Assembly (NCBI RefSeq): GCF_028745735.1
Contig: NZ_JAQZSM010000032.1
Location: 1 to 35,117 of the forward strand
Source of the DNA: Roseinatronobacter alkalisoli
Lineage (GTDB): Bacteria; Pseudomonadota; Alphaproteobacteria; Rhodobacterales; Rhodobacteraceae
Direction: 5' to 3'
Length of the DNA: 35,117 nt
Shown: in pieces, positions 23,226-31,400 of the stretch
How the letters are laid out: the number at the start of each line of letters is the position of its first letter
Position numbering within the stretch: position 1 is the stretch's first letter
Notes under the pieces: model-generated
What the model was told of the DNA's origin: nothing
What the model saw: the letters and a program-made list of their open reading frames with translations, nothing else
Databases searched by the model: none
Program-made: the position numbers and the translations under genes

Positions 23226-23521
23226 CATTCGACTTGTTGATTTTCGTGCCTATTAAAGGGGGCATTGCCCATGACGTCTTCAGCCGTGACTTTGCGGACC
23301 TTCAAACTACGGCAGATCAGGCGACCATAGACGACATGATCCGCGCTCGCTCTGACGATCAACCGCGCGCGCAGATCGCGTCTTGCCTGATGTCCCGCGC
23401 TGCACTGTTCAACAAGGAAGATAACACCATCCCAGACTTTGCCCTCGGCACGGTTATGCAAATTCTAGGGGACCGGGCACGAAAACCCGAGCGGATGAAA
23501 GAAAAGCTGGCGCAACCACGT
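23226..23521 (+). other. Unresolved open stretch, possible gene remnant
   Basis: Both strands are open here. The plus frame includes DFADLQTTADQATIDDMIRARSDDQ and ALFNKEDNTIPDFALGTVMQ and has fairly natural composition. It starts inside the repeat arm and then runs antisense into the DUF1353 gene. The minus frame (23186-23461) is also open. I cannot recognise either and cannot decide which, if any, is real. No ribosome-binding site was found. Confidence 0.2.
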
Positions 23522-24208
23522 TTAGAATTCCTGAGCACCACCGAGTGTTCCATCTGTGTTTGTAAGAAATATGTCATCAGGCATCAGCCTCCGGAGCAGT
23601 TCAACAACAGGTATAGGTGCGGAAAGACCCTGCGACAGTATTTCTGCTCGGGCTTGCTCGAAAAGCTCAGTGTGTCTGGGTGTACCAAATATCGGTGATT
23701 TTATGATAAGCACCTCATCCTCGACGCCTTCCAAATTTATGCAAGCCACGCCAGTAATGGTTGGGCAAGGCTTACTCGCTTTCGCTTTCAGCCATTTCCC
23801 TGAACCGATCAGCACTCCTGCATAAAGGATCGCTGCTTTGCTTTCTGAAACCCCGCTGGCGATCAGCACTTCATAGAACATTTTCTGTGTTTGATACCAG
23901 CCACGCACAGGCCGAACAGACTTCGAGTAGTGATCGTGCAGTATCGCTGCAGGAAGGTATGTCTCCTCAAACGGTTCCCCAGCAAAGAACTGCGCCCATC
24001 TGGGAATCGATGCGCCATCGGTGACATCACCTTTATCGGCCTCCCACCCGATGTTTTGTTTGTCGATATACCCGAAATTGTCGCCAAGAGTACATTGCGC
24101 GGTTTTCTGACAGCCCGGTGGCAACAATACAATCTGACCAGAGAACTCAGCCCTTGCTGGGTGGCTAGAAAATACAATTATAACAAGGAGTAAAAACATC
24201 TTTTCCAT
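23522..24208 (-). CDS. Exported DUF1353-domain protein
   Basis: From ATG 24208 (AGAGG ribosome-binding site) the protein has 228 residues. A signal peptide (MEKMFLLLVIIVFSSHPARA) is followed by a DUF1353 domain with the characteristic TDGASIPRWAQ and AAILHDHYSKS motifs, then YQTQKMFYEVLIASGVSESKAAILYAGV. DUF1353 proteins are small, often phage-related, and without a known biochemical role; the conserved Asp and His pairs suggest a metal site. The tail after about residue 150 is not recognised. AT content is higher than in neighbouring genes, and the gene is enclosed by the inverted repeat arms, so it probably arrived as a unit. Confidence 0.75.
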   Translation of the reverse strand: MEKMFLLLVIIVFSSHPARAEFSGQIVLLPPGCQKTAQCTLGDNFGYIDKQNIGWEADKGDVTDGASIPRWAQFFAGEPFEETYLPAAILHDHYSKSVRPVRGWYQTQKMFYEVLIASGVSESKAAILYAGVLIGSGKWLKAKASKPCPTITGVACINLEGVEDEVLIIKSPIFGTPRHTELFEQARAEILSQGLSAPIPVVELLRRLMPDDIFLTNTDGTLGGAQEF

Positions 24209-24227
24209 TCTGCGCCTCTTGGTTCTG

Positions 24228-24376
24228 GGCCCCAAACGGACATACCCCAAGTGGCATGCCGACTGACGTGAAGATCGCCTGAACCTGCCCGCCGAACAAG
24301 CCTTTTCCGCACCGAGCGGCGTCTGCGGTCGCGCAGGCTTCTGGAACTGGCCTGAACAGACCAAGAAGCCGCCGCG
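24228..24376 (-). repeat. Right arm of a long diverged inverted repeat
   Basis: The partner of 23079-23225, roughly three-quarters identical by eye. It lies immediately upstream of the hypothetical gene at 24377 and covers the 5' side of the DUF1353 gene. The arrangement could mean two copies of the same gene-upstream region in opposite orientation, or the ends of a decayed mobile unit of about 1.3 kb. Confidence 0.7.
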
Positions 24377-24916
24377 ATGGACTTCTTTTCACCCGCAGCG
24401 AACGACAGAAAAGTCCCGCATGATCCCTATGCCCTTTCGGATGCCGTCTTCGAAGCCGGGTATGAAGATGCGGTGATCGGCACCGGCAACCCGCGCCTGC
24501 TCGGGGTTGAGATTGAGGCCGAGGGAGAGGATGCCGAGAGTGTCGTCCTGACGGCAGCGCGTATGATCCTGAAAGGCCTGACCGCCGGTTCGAAACTTGA
24601 TGAAGTGCGCCCGGACCTGGTGAGCCTCGCGGAAGTGGCGGAGAAGTTGAATGTGAAGCGCCAGGCATTGCAACAGCGTGAGATGCCGTTGCCGATCGCA
24701 GGCGGCCTCTACCGGGTTGATGACATGCTTGCTGTGTTGACAGCGGCGGTCGAGCCGGGGCCGGGGCGGCGCCGCGCACGCTTTGATCTGGACGCATCCC
24801 GCAAATGGTTTGTGGCAGGTGCCGCCGCGCGGTGGGTCAATGCCAAGCTGATCATCCAGCAGATCGATCCGGTCACCGCCGAACCCTTCGAGACGCAGCG
24901 GACGACCGCGTCGTAA
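24377..24916 (+). CDS. Hypothetical protein with helix-turn-helix-like segment
   Basis: The 179-residue soluble, acidic protein was not recognised by name. The first half (DAVFEAGYEDAVIGTGNPRL, then VEIEAEGEDAESVV) looks like a small alpha/beta domain. The middle (LVSLAEVAEKLNVKRQALQQR, about residues 85-105) reads like a helix-turn-helix used to recognise DNA, as in excisionase or AlpA-type proteins. It is followed by a winged-helix-like GGLYRVDDML. The composition is clearly coding. The start directly follows the right repeat arm and has only a weak ribosome-binding site. It may belong to a decayed mobile element. Confidence 0.65.
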   Translation: MDFFSPAANDRKVPHDPYALSDAVFEAGYEDAVIGTGNPRLLGVEIEAEGEDAESVVLTAARMILKGLTAGSKLDEVRPDLVSLAEVAEKLNVKRQALQQREMPLPIAGGLYRVDDMLAVLTAAVEPGPGRRRARFDLDASRKWFVAGAAARWVNAKLIIQQIDPVTAEPFETQRTTAS

Positions 24917-25118
24917 CAGCCCCCATTCCGTAAATTATTCACAGCCCGGCGCGGAAGCTGGGCGCGGCGGATTGTCATGCACCCGGCGAGCCGCCATCCT
25001 GTTTCGCGAAAGGATGCGGTGGACATGACCCCTCATGAAACCCTCCGAAGAAAGCGGATCATTGCAGTTGATTTTCCTATCGATTTTCTTCCATACTGCT
25101 GAGAAATCGCAGGAATTC

Positions 25119-25721
25119 ATGATGATAGAACTTCAGCCTACCACTCTGACGGGGCGCTATGTTGAGCTCGTTCCCTTGGAACGCCACCACCATGATGAGC
25201 TTGTCGATGCGGTCAAGGACGGCGAGCTTTGGCGTCTGTGGTATACCAGCATACCAGAGCCTGCGGCGATGGCCGCTGAAATTGAGCGTCGCCTGGGCCT
25301 TCAGGCGGCGGGCACGATGCTACCATTTGCGGTGATCGAACGTGCCACAAACCGAGCCGTCGGTATGACGACATATATGAACATCACCCCGCAGGGCCCA
25401 CGGATGGAAATTGGATCGACGTGGTATGCACAGCGTGTTCAGCGAACCCCGCTGAATACCGAAGCGAAACTTCTCCTGCTTGCACATGCTTTCGACACCC
25501 ATGGCTGCATCGCTGTCGAGTTCCGCACCCACTTCCTGAACCAGCAGAGCCGACGTGCGATTGAACGGTTGGGTGCCAAGCTTGACGGTATACTGCGCCA
25601 GCATACGCGCATGGCTGATGGCAGTCTTCGTGACACCTGTGTTTACAGCATCCTTCCATCTGAATGGCCGAGCGTGCGATCGGGGTTGGAATGGAAACTG
25701 GAGAAATTTGGCACTGAATGA
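25119..25721 (+). CDS. GNAT-family N-acetyltransferase
   Basis: The 200-residue protein has the RimJ/RimL-type fold: TLTGRYVELVPLERHHHDEL at the N-terminus, FAVIERATNRAVGMTTY as the central sheet, and a C-terminal region with VEFRTHFLNQQSRRAIERLGAKLDGILRQH. The latter is the acetyl-CoA and dimer region of acetyltransferases that modify proteins or small amines. ATG 25119 (or 25122) has an AGGAA ribosome-binding site; the open frame extends upstream to 25035 but without one. It is monocistronic, with no functional link to its neighbours. The substrate is unknown. Confidence 0.85.
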   Translation: MMIELQPTTLTGRYVELVPLERHHHDELVDAVKDGELWRLWYTSIPEPAAMAAEIERRLGLQAAGTMLPFAVIERATNRAVGMTTYMNITPQGPRMEIGSTWYAQRVQRTPLNTEAKLLLLAHAFDTHGCIAVEFRTHFLNQQSRRAIERLGAKLDGILRQHTRMADGSLRDTCVYSILPSEWPSVRSGLEWKLEKFGTE

Positions 25722-26021
25722 CGGCCTCTGACTCCTTTCGTCGGTCCAGACGCAACGCTGAACCCCGGGTTGGCCCCACTTGCCAACGGCGCTCGTGTGT
25801 CGGCTAAGCGGGACCTTTCTGCCGTTCACGCCATCCACCTGATGACCCTTCGTTCTTGCAGCACCGCCGACCTAGAGGGCGGAAAGCGGTCCGTGGTATA
25901 TTCAGCTTCCCTGCCTCTCGCATATGAAGAGAGTTTTTGGGTGGGTCGGCTTCCAATTACATACGCGTGCCGGGCGCCGAGGTCTCAGATCGCTCATGCG
26001 CCCGGGATTGAACTGACTCCG
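25722..26021. other. Intergenic region, nothing recognised
   Basis: About 300 bases between the acetyltransferase and the convergent methyltransferase. No open frame with coding character, no clear terminator and no repeat were seen. Confidence 0.4.
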
Positions 26022-26618
26022 TCAGGTCGGGATGCGACGGATTGAGTAGACAGAGGCCGGCGGCAGGTTGCGGAGTGTGCGGCCAATGCAGTCGAACCTC
26101 AGCCCCAGTCCCCTCGCCACGGCCTTGTCCACTGGCGGGACGTGTCCGTAGGTGAACTGGACGAATGTTCCGCCGGGACGCAATGCGCTGAACGCCGCAG
26201 TGAGTATCTCCTGCTGGTCCAACCGTGACATCGCCAGAAGTGGCAGGCCCGAGACGATTGCGCCGGGAGATCCCGGAAGCCGCGCCCTCGCATGGTGGTC
26301 CAGCCTTTGTGCAAGGTCGCAGACGATGTCCAGATCCGGAAATCTTTCGCGCAGAAGCAGCGTGAAGGCCGACGAACGCTCGATGAGCAAGAGGTTCTCG
26401 GGCGCAACCCTTCGGGACAGCAACGCCCGCGTGAAGACGCCCGTTCCGGGCCCGAGTTCGATAACCGGGCCGGTTTCGGGCCCGATCCCTGCGGTCATGA
26501 GCCGCGCCAATGTCCGTCCGGACGGTGCGACCGCTGCGATGGCCAGGGGGTCGGCCAGCCACGCCCGCAGGAAGCGCGCCGTGTCGCCTGCTTGCATCGC
26601 CTGCTCGGGACCGCTCAT
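26022..26618 (-). CDS. SAM-dependent methyltransferase, phospholipid N-methyltransferase-like
   Basis: The 198-residue class I methyltransferase has SAM motif I VIELGPGTGVFT (52-63), motif II in ENLLLIERSSAF, then DIVCDLAQRL and AIVSGLPLLAMS. The N-terminal FLRAWLADPLAIAAVAPSG is typical of the PmtA/rRNA-adenine-like group that methylates phosphatidylethanolamine. The specific lipid substrate is inferred from the family only. The start overlaps the stop of the upstream epimerase-like gene by four bases (26615-26618), so the two are an operon. Together they may modify a membrane lipid or isoprenoid. Confidence 0.78.
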   Translation of the reverse strand: MSGPEQAMQAGDTARFLRAWLADPLAIAAVAPSGRTLARLMTAGIGPETGPVIELGPGTGVFTRALLSRRVAPENLLLIERSSAFTLLLRERFPDLDIVCDLAQRLDHHARARLPGSPGAIVSGLPLLAMSRLDQQEILTAAFSALRPGGTFVQFTYGHVPPVDKAVARGLGLRFDCIGRTLRNLPPASVYSIRRIPT

Positions 26619-27691
26619 GCTTCAGCCGAAGCGTTCAGGGCGTCCTGTCGCAACCCGGTTGCGCTGGCGCTGCCGCAGGCGTGAAAGGCGGGCTGTGCCA
26701 TCATGCGCAACCCGTCGTCGGGTGACAGGACCGGCGCATATCCAAGATCTTTCCGCGCCCGAGAGATGTCGACCGTGAAGTCCTTGCCCATCAGCCGCAG
26801 CATCTGCCGGGTGAGTGGCGGCTCGCCCTTCAGGCGCAGGAGGCGCCAGACTGCGCCCATGATGCCCGCCATCGTCCAGGCGATCCCGAAGGGGACGGCG
26901 CGGTTGCCCGGCTGGACGCTGCGGGTCGCCAGAAGGCGCGTCAGGAAGGACTTCAGGGTTGTGTCGACATTGTCCGACACGAAATAGGCAGCGCCGTCCT
27001 GTCCCTGGTCGGCCGCCAGGATCAGCGCGTGGCACAGATTCTCGACATGACAGGTTGACATAGACTGCCCGCCGCCAGCCACCCACCGGAACTGCCCGGC
27101 CTTCACAGTCTCCACCATATGGTCGAGCATTGGCATGTCCGGCCCCCAGATAAAGGGCGGACGGACCGCGACGGTCGAGAGGCCCTTGCGGCGTCCGCTT
27201 GCCGCCCGCAGGAGTTCTTCGGCGTCGGCCTTGCTGGCAGAATAGGGTGCAAATCCCATGCGTTGCATGGGAAGGTCCTCGGTCACACGTTGCTGCGGTT
27301 CGGGATGTCCCATGACGACGGCTGCGGCGCTGACATAGACGACGCGCCTGACACCCGTGCGCTCGGCGGCGGTCACCACATTGCGAGTGCCATCGACATT
27401 CATCGCACGAAACACCCGGAGCGGCCCCCAGAGCTTGAAATGTGCCGCAACGTGGAAAACCGTGTCCACCCCCTCCATCGCCCGCTCGATCGCGGCGGGG
27501 TCGGAAAGGTCAGCGTGGTGCGGCTCGGCCCCCAGCGCAGCAACGGCGGCCCGGCTCGAGGCCGACCGGCCAATGGCGCGGACTTGCCAACCGGCCTTCA
27601 GAAGGCGCGCGATGAGATGGCCACCGACGAATCCGGACCCTCCGGTGACGAGGGCGGTGCGGCGAGTAGGACTGTCGGAAATCGGTGTCAT
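26615..27691 (-). CDS. NAD-dependent epimerase/3-beta-hydroxysteroid-dehydrogenase-like protein
   Basis: From ATG 27691 (AAGGGAG ribosome-binding site) the protein has 358 residues. It is an extended short-chain dehydrogenase: the NAD site is TGGSGFVG (16-23), and the catalytic residues are Ser121 and Tyr150/Lys154 (PYSASKADAEE). The sequence between and after (VDTVFHVAAHFKLWGP, RPPFIWGPDMPMLD) matches the sterol/isoprenoid dehydrogenase and hopanoid-associated sugar epimerase group. It is the first gene of a two-gene operon with the methyltransferase and is divergent from a TetR regulator, which probably controls it. Confidence 0.85.
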   Translation of the reverse strand: MTPISDSPTRRTALVTGGSGFVGGHLIARLLKAGWQVRAIGRSASSRAAVAALGAEPHHADLSDPAAIERAMEGVDTVFHVAAHFKLWGPLRVFRAMNVDGTRNVVTAAERTGVRRVVYVSAAAVVMGHPEPQQRVTEDLPMQRMGFAPYSASKADAEELLRAASGRRKGLSTVAVRPPFIWGPDMPMLDHMVETVKAGQFRWVAGGGQSMSTCHVENLCHALILAADQGQDGAAYFVSDNVDTTLKSFLTRLLATRSVQPGNRAVPFGIAWTMAGIMGAVWRLLRLKGEPPLTRQMLRLMGKDFTVDISRARKDLGYAPVLSPDDGLRMMAQPAFHACGSASATGLRQDALNASAEA

Positions 27692-27807
27692 GGCGGAGCT
27701 CCCTTGCTTGCAAGAGCTACATTGCAGATTAAAGGATATAACACAATACAAAAAATGAAATCTGTTACATGTTGCCTTTTACCAACCCTTGCCCTAGACC
27801 TTTGCAC
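27692..27807. promoter_or_regulatory. Divergent promoter region between epimerase and TetR genes
   Basis: An AT-rich 116-base gap in GC-rich surroundings. It includes a spaced dyad TAACA (27739-27743) and TGTTA (27763-27767) around an A/T-rich centre, which could be the TetR operator. The arms are short, so the exact site is uncertain. Confidence 0.4.
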
Positions 27808-28443
27808 ATGGAAAGCCACGCCTCTGACCCACGCGACCGCATCCTGGAAACAGCCAGGGATTTGATCCGCCGATTTGGTGGGGCGAAGACAAATGTGGTC
27901 GATATCGCCCAGGCCATGGGCCTTTCGCACTCAGCGATTTACCGACACTTCCGGTCCAAAGCCGAAATCTTCGACGCACTCGCCGCCGCAACGATGGCCG
28001 AGGAAGCCGCGCTTGCCGACGCCTTCGTCAAGGCGGATGCTCCTGCTGCCGAGCGGCTGGCAGCCCTTGTCCTGACGCTCCACCGCAGCAAGCGCGCCAA
28101 ACTCGCCGACGATCCAGAGATGCACGCCCTGTATCGCCGCATCGTGGAGGAACGTCCGGATCTCATTTCGGACTATGCACGCCGCATGACCGGCCTCCTC
28201 CGCCTCATCCTCGCCGACGGCGTCGCGCGGGGGGAGTTCCGCACGATGGATCTCGACGCGGCTGCAGGCGCCGTCCGCGACGCCTTTATAGTGTTTGTTC
28301 ATCCCGCGCATGTAGAGGCCGCGACAAAGGCCGGACTGGATCAGGAGGCAGGCTTGCAGACCTTGATGGGCCTGGTTGTCGGTGGTCTCGTTGCAGGAAG
28401 CATCCAGGTCGGCACGGTTCAGGCGGAGAGCCAGAACGAATAA
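27808..28443 (+). CDS. TetR-family transcriptional regulator
   Basis: The 211-residue protein has an N-terminal TetR helix-turn-helix (TNVVDIAQAMGLSHSAIYRHF, then RSKAEIFDAL) and a helical ligand-binding domain typical of the family. Start ATG 27808 (MESHASDPRDRIL) begins just before the first helix; a longer frame to 27769 would overlap the promoter region. It is divergent from the epimerase/methyltransferase operon, the classical arrangement for a TetR repressor and its target. The ligand is unknown but is likely the substrate or product of that operon. Confidence 0.88.
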   Translation: MESHASDPRDRILETARDLIRRFGGAKTNVVDIAQAMGLSHSAIYRHFRSKAEIFDALAAATMAEEAALADAFVKADAPAAERLAALVLTLHRSKRAKLADDPEMHALYRRIVEERPDLISDYARRMTGLLRLILADGVARGEFRTMDLDAAAGAVRDAFIVFVHPAHVEAATKAGLDQEAGLQTLMGLVVGGLVAGSIQVGTVQAESQNE

Positions 28444-28876
28444 CTCGGCCTAGAGCAAGTTCGACGACAGACCCATGCCGACCAGCAGCACGGTCTGCCG
28501 AGAGTACCTACCCAAACCACAGGCGCACAGCTGCGGTTGAGTATTTGCGAACGTCCGCTACGGGCCGGGCACGGTGCTGACACGGTCCAGGCAGGAGTGT
28601 CGTGAGGTCGATGGTGCGACGCAGCTCGACGTGAGAAGCCCATTGGTGACATTCATGCACATCGCAGCATTTTGCGCCGTTTCGTAGGTGCGGCAACATG
28701 ATCGGCCTAGAGTTGTCTTTCGATGAGTTGTGCAGCGCTGGCTTTAACCACGCACACGGACGGCAGCTCGTGTTGGGTAACTGCTGGACGAATTGAGAGA
28801 TACGTTCCAAATATTTTTCTCATGAGTGAACCTTTTGTCGCCTAAGAAGCACCTGAAGGGTGAAAGGGGGACGAAG
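28444..28876. other. Intergenic region with dispersed non-coding module
   Basis: No gene in about 430 bases. The part 28550-28700 contains pieces that recur elsewhere in the window (GCAGCTCGACGTG also near 22933; a CCGCTA-GGGCCG stretch also near 34952). It resembles spacer repeats seen at other junctions here. The last 50 bases presumably hold the promoter of the sigma-factor gene; I could not define it. Confidence 0.35.
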
Positions 28877-29419
28877 ATGGATCGGCGCGAGAAACTGCGC
28901 GCGTTGCTGGCGCTGCATGTCGCCGGGGCGCGAATGGGCCGGTCGCGAGACTTCCGCGCGCTGGTCGATCTGGCTGGCCCGCGCCTGTTTGCTCATGCCC
29001 GGCGGTTATCGGACGATTCCGAAACTGCGTGCGATCTGGTGCAGGAGGCTTGGGCGGCTATCATACGCAGCCTGCCTGCCCTGCGCGACGACAGAGCGTT
29101 CTTGCCGTGGGCTCTGACCATCGTGACCCGTGCCGCCGCTCGCGAAGTGGTCCGCCGCGTCCGGGCGCGCGAGACTGCGGCCGAACTGACCCGCGCCGCT
29201 GATGAGCCCGGCGCCGACCCGCCCGACCTGCGCGCCGCCATTGCCGAGTTGCCCGCCGGGCAGAGGGCGGCGTTGGCACTGTTCTATCTGGAGGGGTTGT
29301 CGGTGGACGAGGTCGCCACCGCGCTCGCCGTTCCGCCGGGGACCGTGAAGACCCGGCTTATGCACGCCCGCACCCGTTTGCGGGCCTTGATGAAAGGAGA
29401 CGATCATGGACGAATTTGA
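28877..29419 (+). CDS. ECF-type RNA polymerase sigma factor
   Basis: The 180-residue protein has sigma region 2 (FAHARRLSDDSETACDLVQEAW, core-binding and -10 recognition). Region 4 follows: AELPAGQRAALALFYLEGLS, then VDEVATALAVPPGTVKTRL for the -35 box. Spacing and length are those of group 4 sigma factors. ATG 28877 has a GGGGGA ribosome-binding site. The 3' end overlaps the next gene by 14 bases, so the two are co-translated. That next protein, a small membrane protein, is the likely regulator of this sigma factor. Confidence 0.9.
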   Translation: MDRREKLRALLALHVAGARMGRSRDFRALVDLAGPRLFAHARRLSDDSETACDLVQEAWAAIIRSLPALRDDRAFLPWALTIVTRAAAREVVRRVRARETAAELTRAADEPGADPPDLRAAIAELPAGQRAALALFYLEGLSVDEVATALAVPPGTVKTRLMHARTRLRALMKGDDHGRI

Positions 29420-29765
29420 CCGCCGTATCGCCGAGGCCCTTGCAGAAGATGATCTCGGTTTACCGGAAGACGCGCGTGAACCGGGCTTCTTCTCGCTTGC
29501 ATTCTCCACGATGCGAGGCCCACAGGGTTGGGTGACCTGGGTGATGTTGGTCATGCAGACTGCGATGTTTCTGATCGCGATCTGGGCTGGATGGAATTTC
29601 TTTGCCGCGACTGAAGAGTTGTCCGCGATCAAATGGGGTTTGTCAGCGGCAACGCTGATGATCCTAGCCACGCAAATGAAGCTCGCGCTGATGCCCCATA
29701 TGCAGGCCAACCGGGTGATACTTGCATTAAGACGGCTTGAACTGCGTCTCGCGGTGAAGAATTAG
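29406..29765 (+). CDS. DUF6768-family membrane protein, likely partner of the sigma factor
   Basis: The 119-residue protein has an acidic N-terminal cytoplasmic part (MDEFDRRIAEALAEDD) and two membrane helices (about 42-66 and 78-98). The C-terminus is MQANRVILALRRLELRLAVKN. This layout matches DUF6768, a family regularly encoded directly after ECF sigma genes in alphaproteobacteria. An anti-sigma or co-sensor role is inferred from that context only; no zinc-binding anti-sigma motif is seen. The ribosome-binding site AGGAGA lies inside the sigma gene. Confidence 0.8.
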   Translation: MDEFDRRIAEALAEDDLGLPEDAREPGFFSLAFSTMRGPQGWVTWVMLVMQTAMFLIAIWAGWNFFAATEELSAIKWGLSAATLMILATQMKLALMPHMQANRVILALRRLELRLAVKN

Positions 29766-29777
29766 AGATTCTTCACC
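29753..29777 (+). terminator. Hairpin over the stop codon of the DUF6768 gene
   Basis: A perfect 10-bp stem, GGTGAAGAAT paired with ATTCTTCACC, has a five-base loop containing the stop codon TAG (29763-29765). No T-run follows. It probably protects the 3' end or stops transcription of the two-gene operon. Confidence 0.45.
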
Positions 29778-29978
29778 TGGTGAATAAGCGCATCGAATGA
29801 TCGTTTCCGCTCGCCATTTCAGCAATGCCGCGACTGCAAAAGGCTTCCCTGAACGTGCCGCGAACGCCCGCTCCGTCCCGCACTGCTGACACACCAATAC
29901 CAAAAAAGCTGCGGTAATCCTGAGTGACCGGTTCGGGGAAGCCGCGCTGCGGCGTCGCTGATCGCCCGACCGACAGCA

Positions 29979-30016
29979 AAGGGCCGAGACCGGAGTCGGG
30001 GCTGCCCCCGATGCAG
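29979..30016 (+). repeat. Dispersed 38-bp repeat, copy A
   Basis: Matches 34958-34995 with one mismatch. The core GGGCCGAGACCGGAGTC is followed by a dyad, GTCGGGG, four bases, CCCCGAT; in copy B the dyad is perfect, ending CCCCGAC. It resembles REP-like intergenic elements. It lies in the 260-base non-coding gap after the sigma-factor operon, next to a small inverted-repeat element. Confidence 0.7.
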
Positions 30017-30026
30017 GCGGAGTATT

Positions 30027-30184
30027 CTGTTGAAAAACTCTGCAGGGCCTGAATCATCCTGAAAAATCGGAAATTTGTTCTCGCACGATGCTGCTCTGAA
30101 AACGCCGTTTCCATAAACACCCTTGCCAGGGATGGTTTCCTAGCAAAACGACCATCCTGAGCGCGATGGTGAGTTTTTCAACAG
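30027..30184. mobile_element. Small inverted-repeat element, MITE-like or IS remnant
   Basis: Perfect 14-bp terminal inverted repeats, CTGTTGAAAAACTC at 30027-30040 and GAGTTTTTCAACAG at 30171-30184, enclose 130 bases with no gene. Ends of this kind (GTTTTTCAACAG) occur on several IS elements, so it may be a miniature derivative mobilised in trans. No target duplication is evident. Confidence 0.5.
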
Positions 30185-30523
30185 CATCGGCGGACATTTG
30201 CGGCGATGCGGCAGAGCCGCCTCAGCAGCCAACTGAAGCGGCCCTTCGTTTGTTACGCAGTATGCTCGGCCATCAGACCGATGTGGCAGAGTTAAAGTGA
30301 CCTGACAGCAGCGCGGCATGGCGGCCTCAGGAGATAAATGAACATCGCCACCGCATGGGCGGGGGGGAGGGCAACGACGGCCCAATGAGATACCTCTGAA
30401 ACATCTCGATGGTTATAATCAAATCCCGGCTCTCCAGAACAAAAGTGGCTTTCAGGGAGCGCCCGCTTTCGCTACGGCTGCTGGAAGACAACAACATGAC
30501 CACCCAGCAGCGAAAGGCCATCG
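30185..30523. other. Upstream region of the uppP-like gene
   Basis: About 340 bases with no convincing gene. It includes CTGAAGCGGCCCTTCG near 30232, a near copy of a stretch at about 10000, which marks a dispersed module. An open frame (30409 on) runs into the uppP-like gene out of frame and is not supported. The promoter was not identified. Confidence 0.35.
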
Positions 30524-31390
30524 ATGACCTATCTGGAAGCAATTGTATTGGGGCTGGTGCAGGGCATATTCATGTTCGTGCCGGTCAGTTCCACCGCGCA
30601 TCTGGTGCTTACACAGCATCTGATGATCGCGGGCGGGTCGCAGATGCCCGCGCCGGAGAGCGCGGCGATGATCCTGTTCGATCTGGTGGTGCATGTCGGC
30701 ACGCTGGTGTCCATCGCGGTCGTGTTTTGGCAGAGCCTTAGAACCCTGATGCGCGCCACAGTGAGCGAAACTCTGGTGATGCTCCGACCAAAAGACCAGT
30801 CCGCCGGGTTGGGGCCATTTTCGAAACTCATGCTAATGGGCGTGATCACTGTCGGCGTCACGGGCGTGCTTGGCTTGCTCTTGAAACGTTCATTTGAAGC
30901 AGTGTTCGGATCGCCGCAGATTCTCGTTGTGACACTGCTCATCACCGCGATCCTGCTGTTCCTGACCGACCGGCTGGGCAAACGCCCTTTGGGCATCAAA
31001 AGCATCGGACCCCGCATCGCGGTGATCATCGGCGTGGCGCAGGCGCTGGCGCTGATTCCGGGTATCAGCCGCAGCGGCATTACGATCATCGCAGGGTTGT
31101 TCACCGGGCTGAAGCGCCGCTGGGCCGCCGAATACAGCTTTCTGGTCGCGATCCCGACGATCCTTGCGGCGGGGCTGTTGCAGGGGGTCGAAGTCTATCG
31201 CGGCGAGGGGATCGAAGGCATCGGTGCCGGGCCGATGCTCGCGGGCTTCATCGTCGCCGCCATATCCGGCACGATCGCGCTGCGCCTCGTGCTGGCGCTT
31301 CTGTTCAAGGCGCAACTCAAGGTCTTCTCAGTCTATCTGATCTGCATCGCTGCGTTGATCGGCTTCGGAGTGCTTGACGGGGTGATCTGA
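30524..31390 (+). CDS. uppP: Undecaprenyl-diphosphatase-like protein (UppP/BacA family)
   Basis: The 288-residue membrane protein has about eight helices. UppP removes a phosphate from undecaprenyl diphosphate at the cytoplasmic membrane so that the lipid carrier of cell-wall synthesis can be reused; extra copies give bacitracin resistance. The family motifs are visible: EAIVLGLVQGIFMFVPVSSTAHL (residues 5 to 27) and PGISRSGITI with the conserved Arg. One oddity is that the (E/Q)xxxE motif reads Q13-GIF-M17, so the second, normally catalytic Glu is Met. ATG 30524 follows GAAAGG. The gene converges on a broken mgtC gene. The protein could be a special subclass or an inactive copy. Confidence 0.85.
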   Translation: MTYLEAIVLGLVQGIFMFVPVSSTAHLVLTQHLMIAGGSQMPAPESAAMILFDLVVHVGTLVSIAVVFWQSLRTLMRATVSETLVMLRPKDQSAGLGPFSKLMLMGVITVGVTGVLGLLLKRSFEAVFGSPQILVVTLLITAILLFLTDRLGKRPLGIKSIGPRIAVIIGVAQALALIPGISRSGITIIAGLFTGLKRRWAAEYSFLVAIPTILAAGLLQGVEVYRGEGIEGIGAGPMLAGFIVAAISGTIALRLVLALLFKAQLKVFSVYLICIAALIGFGVLDGVI

Positions 31391-31400
31391 GCGGCGAGGG

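Noticed and set aside
22783-23265. Minus-strand frame upstream of the DUF1353 region
   Set aside because: Its composition is that of a GC-rich shadow frame, it spans a repeat arm, and the equivalent frame around the other arm is different.
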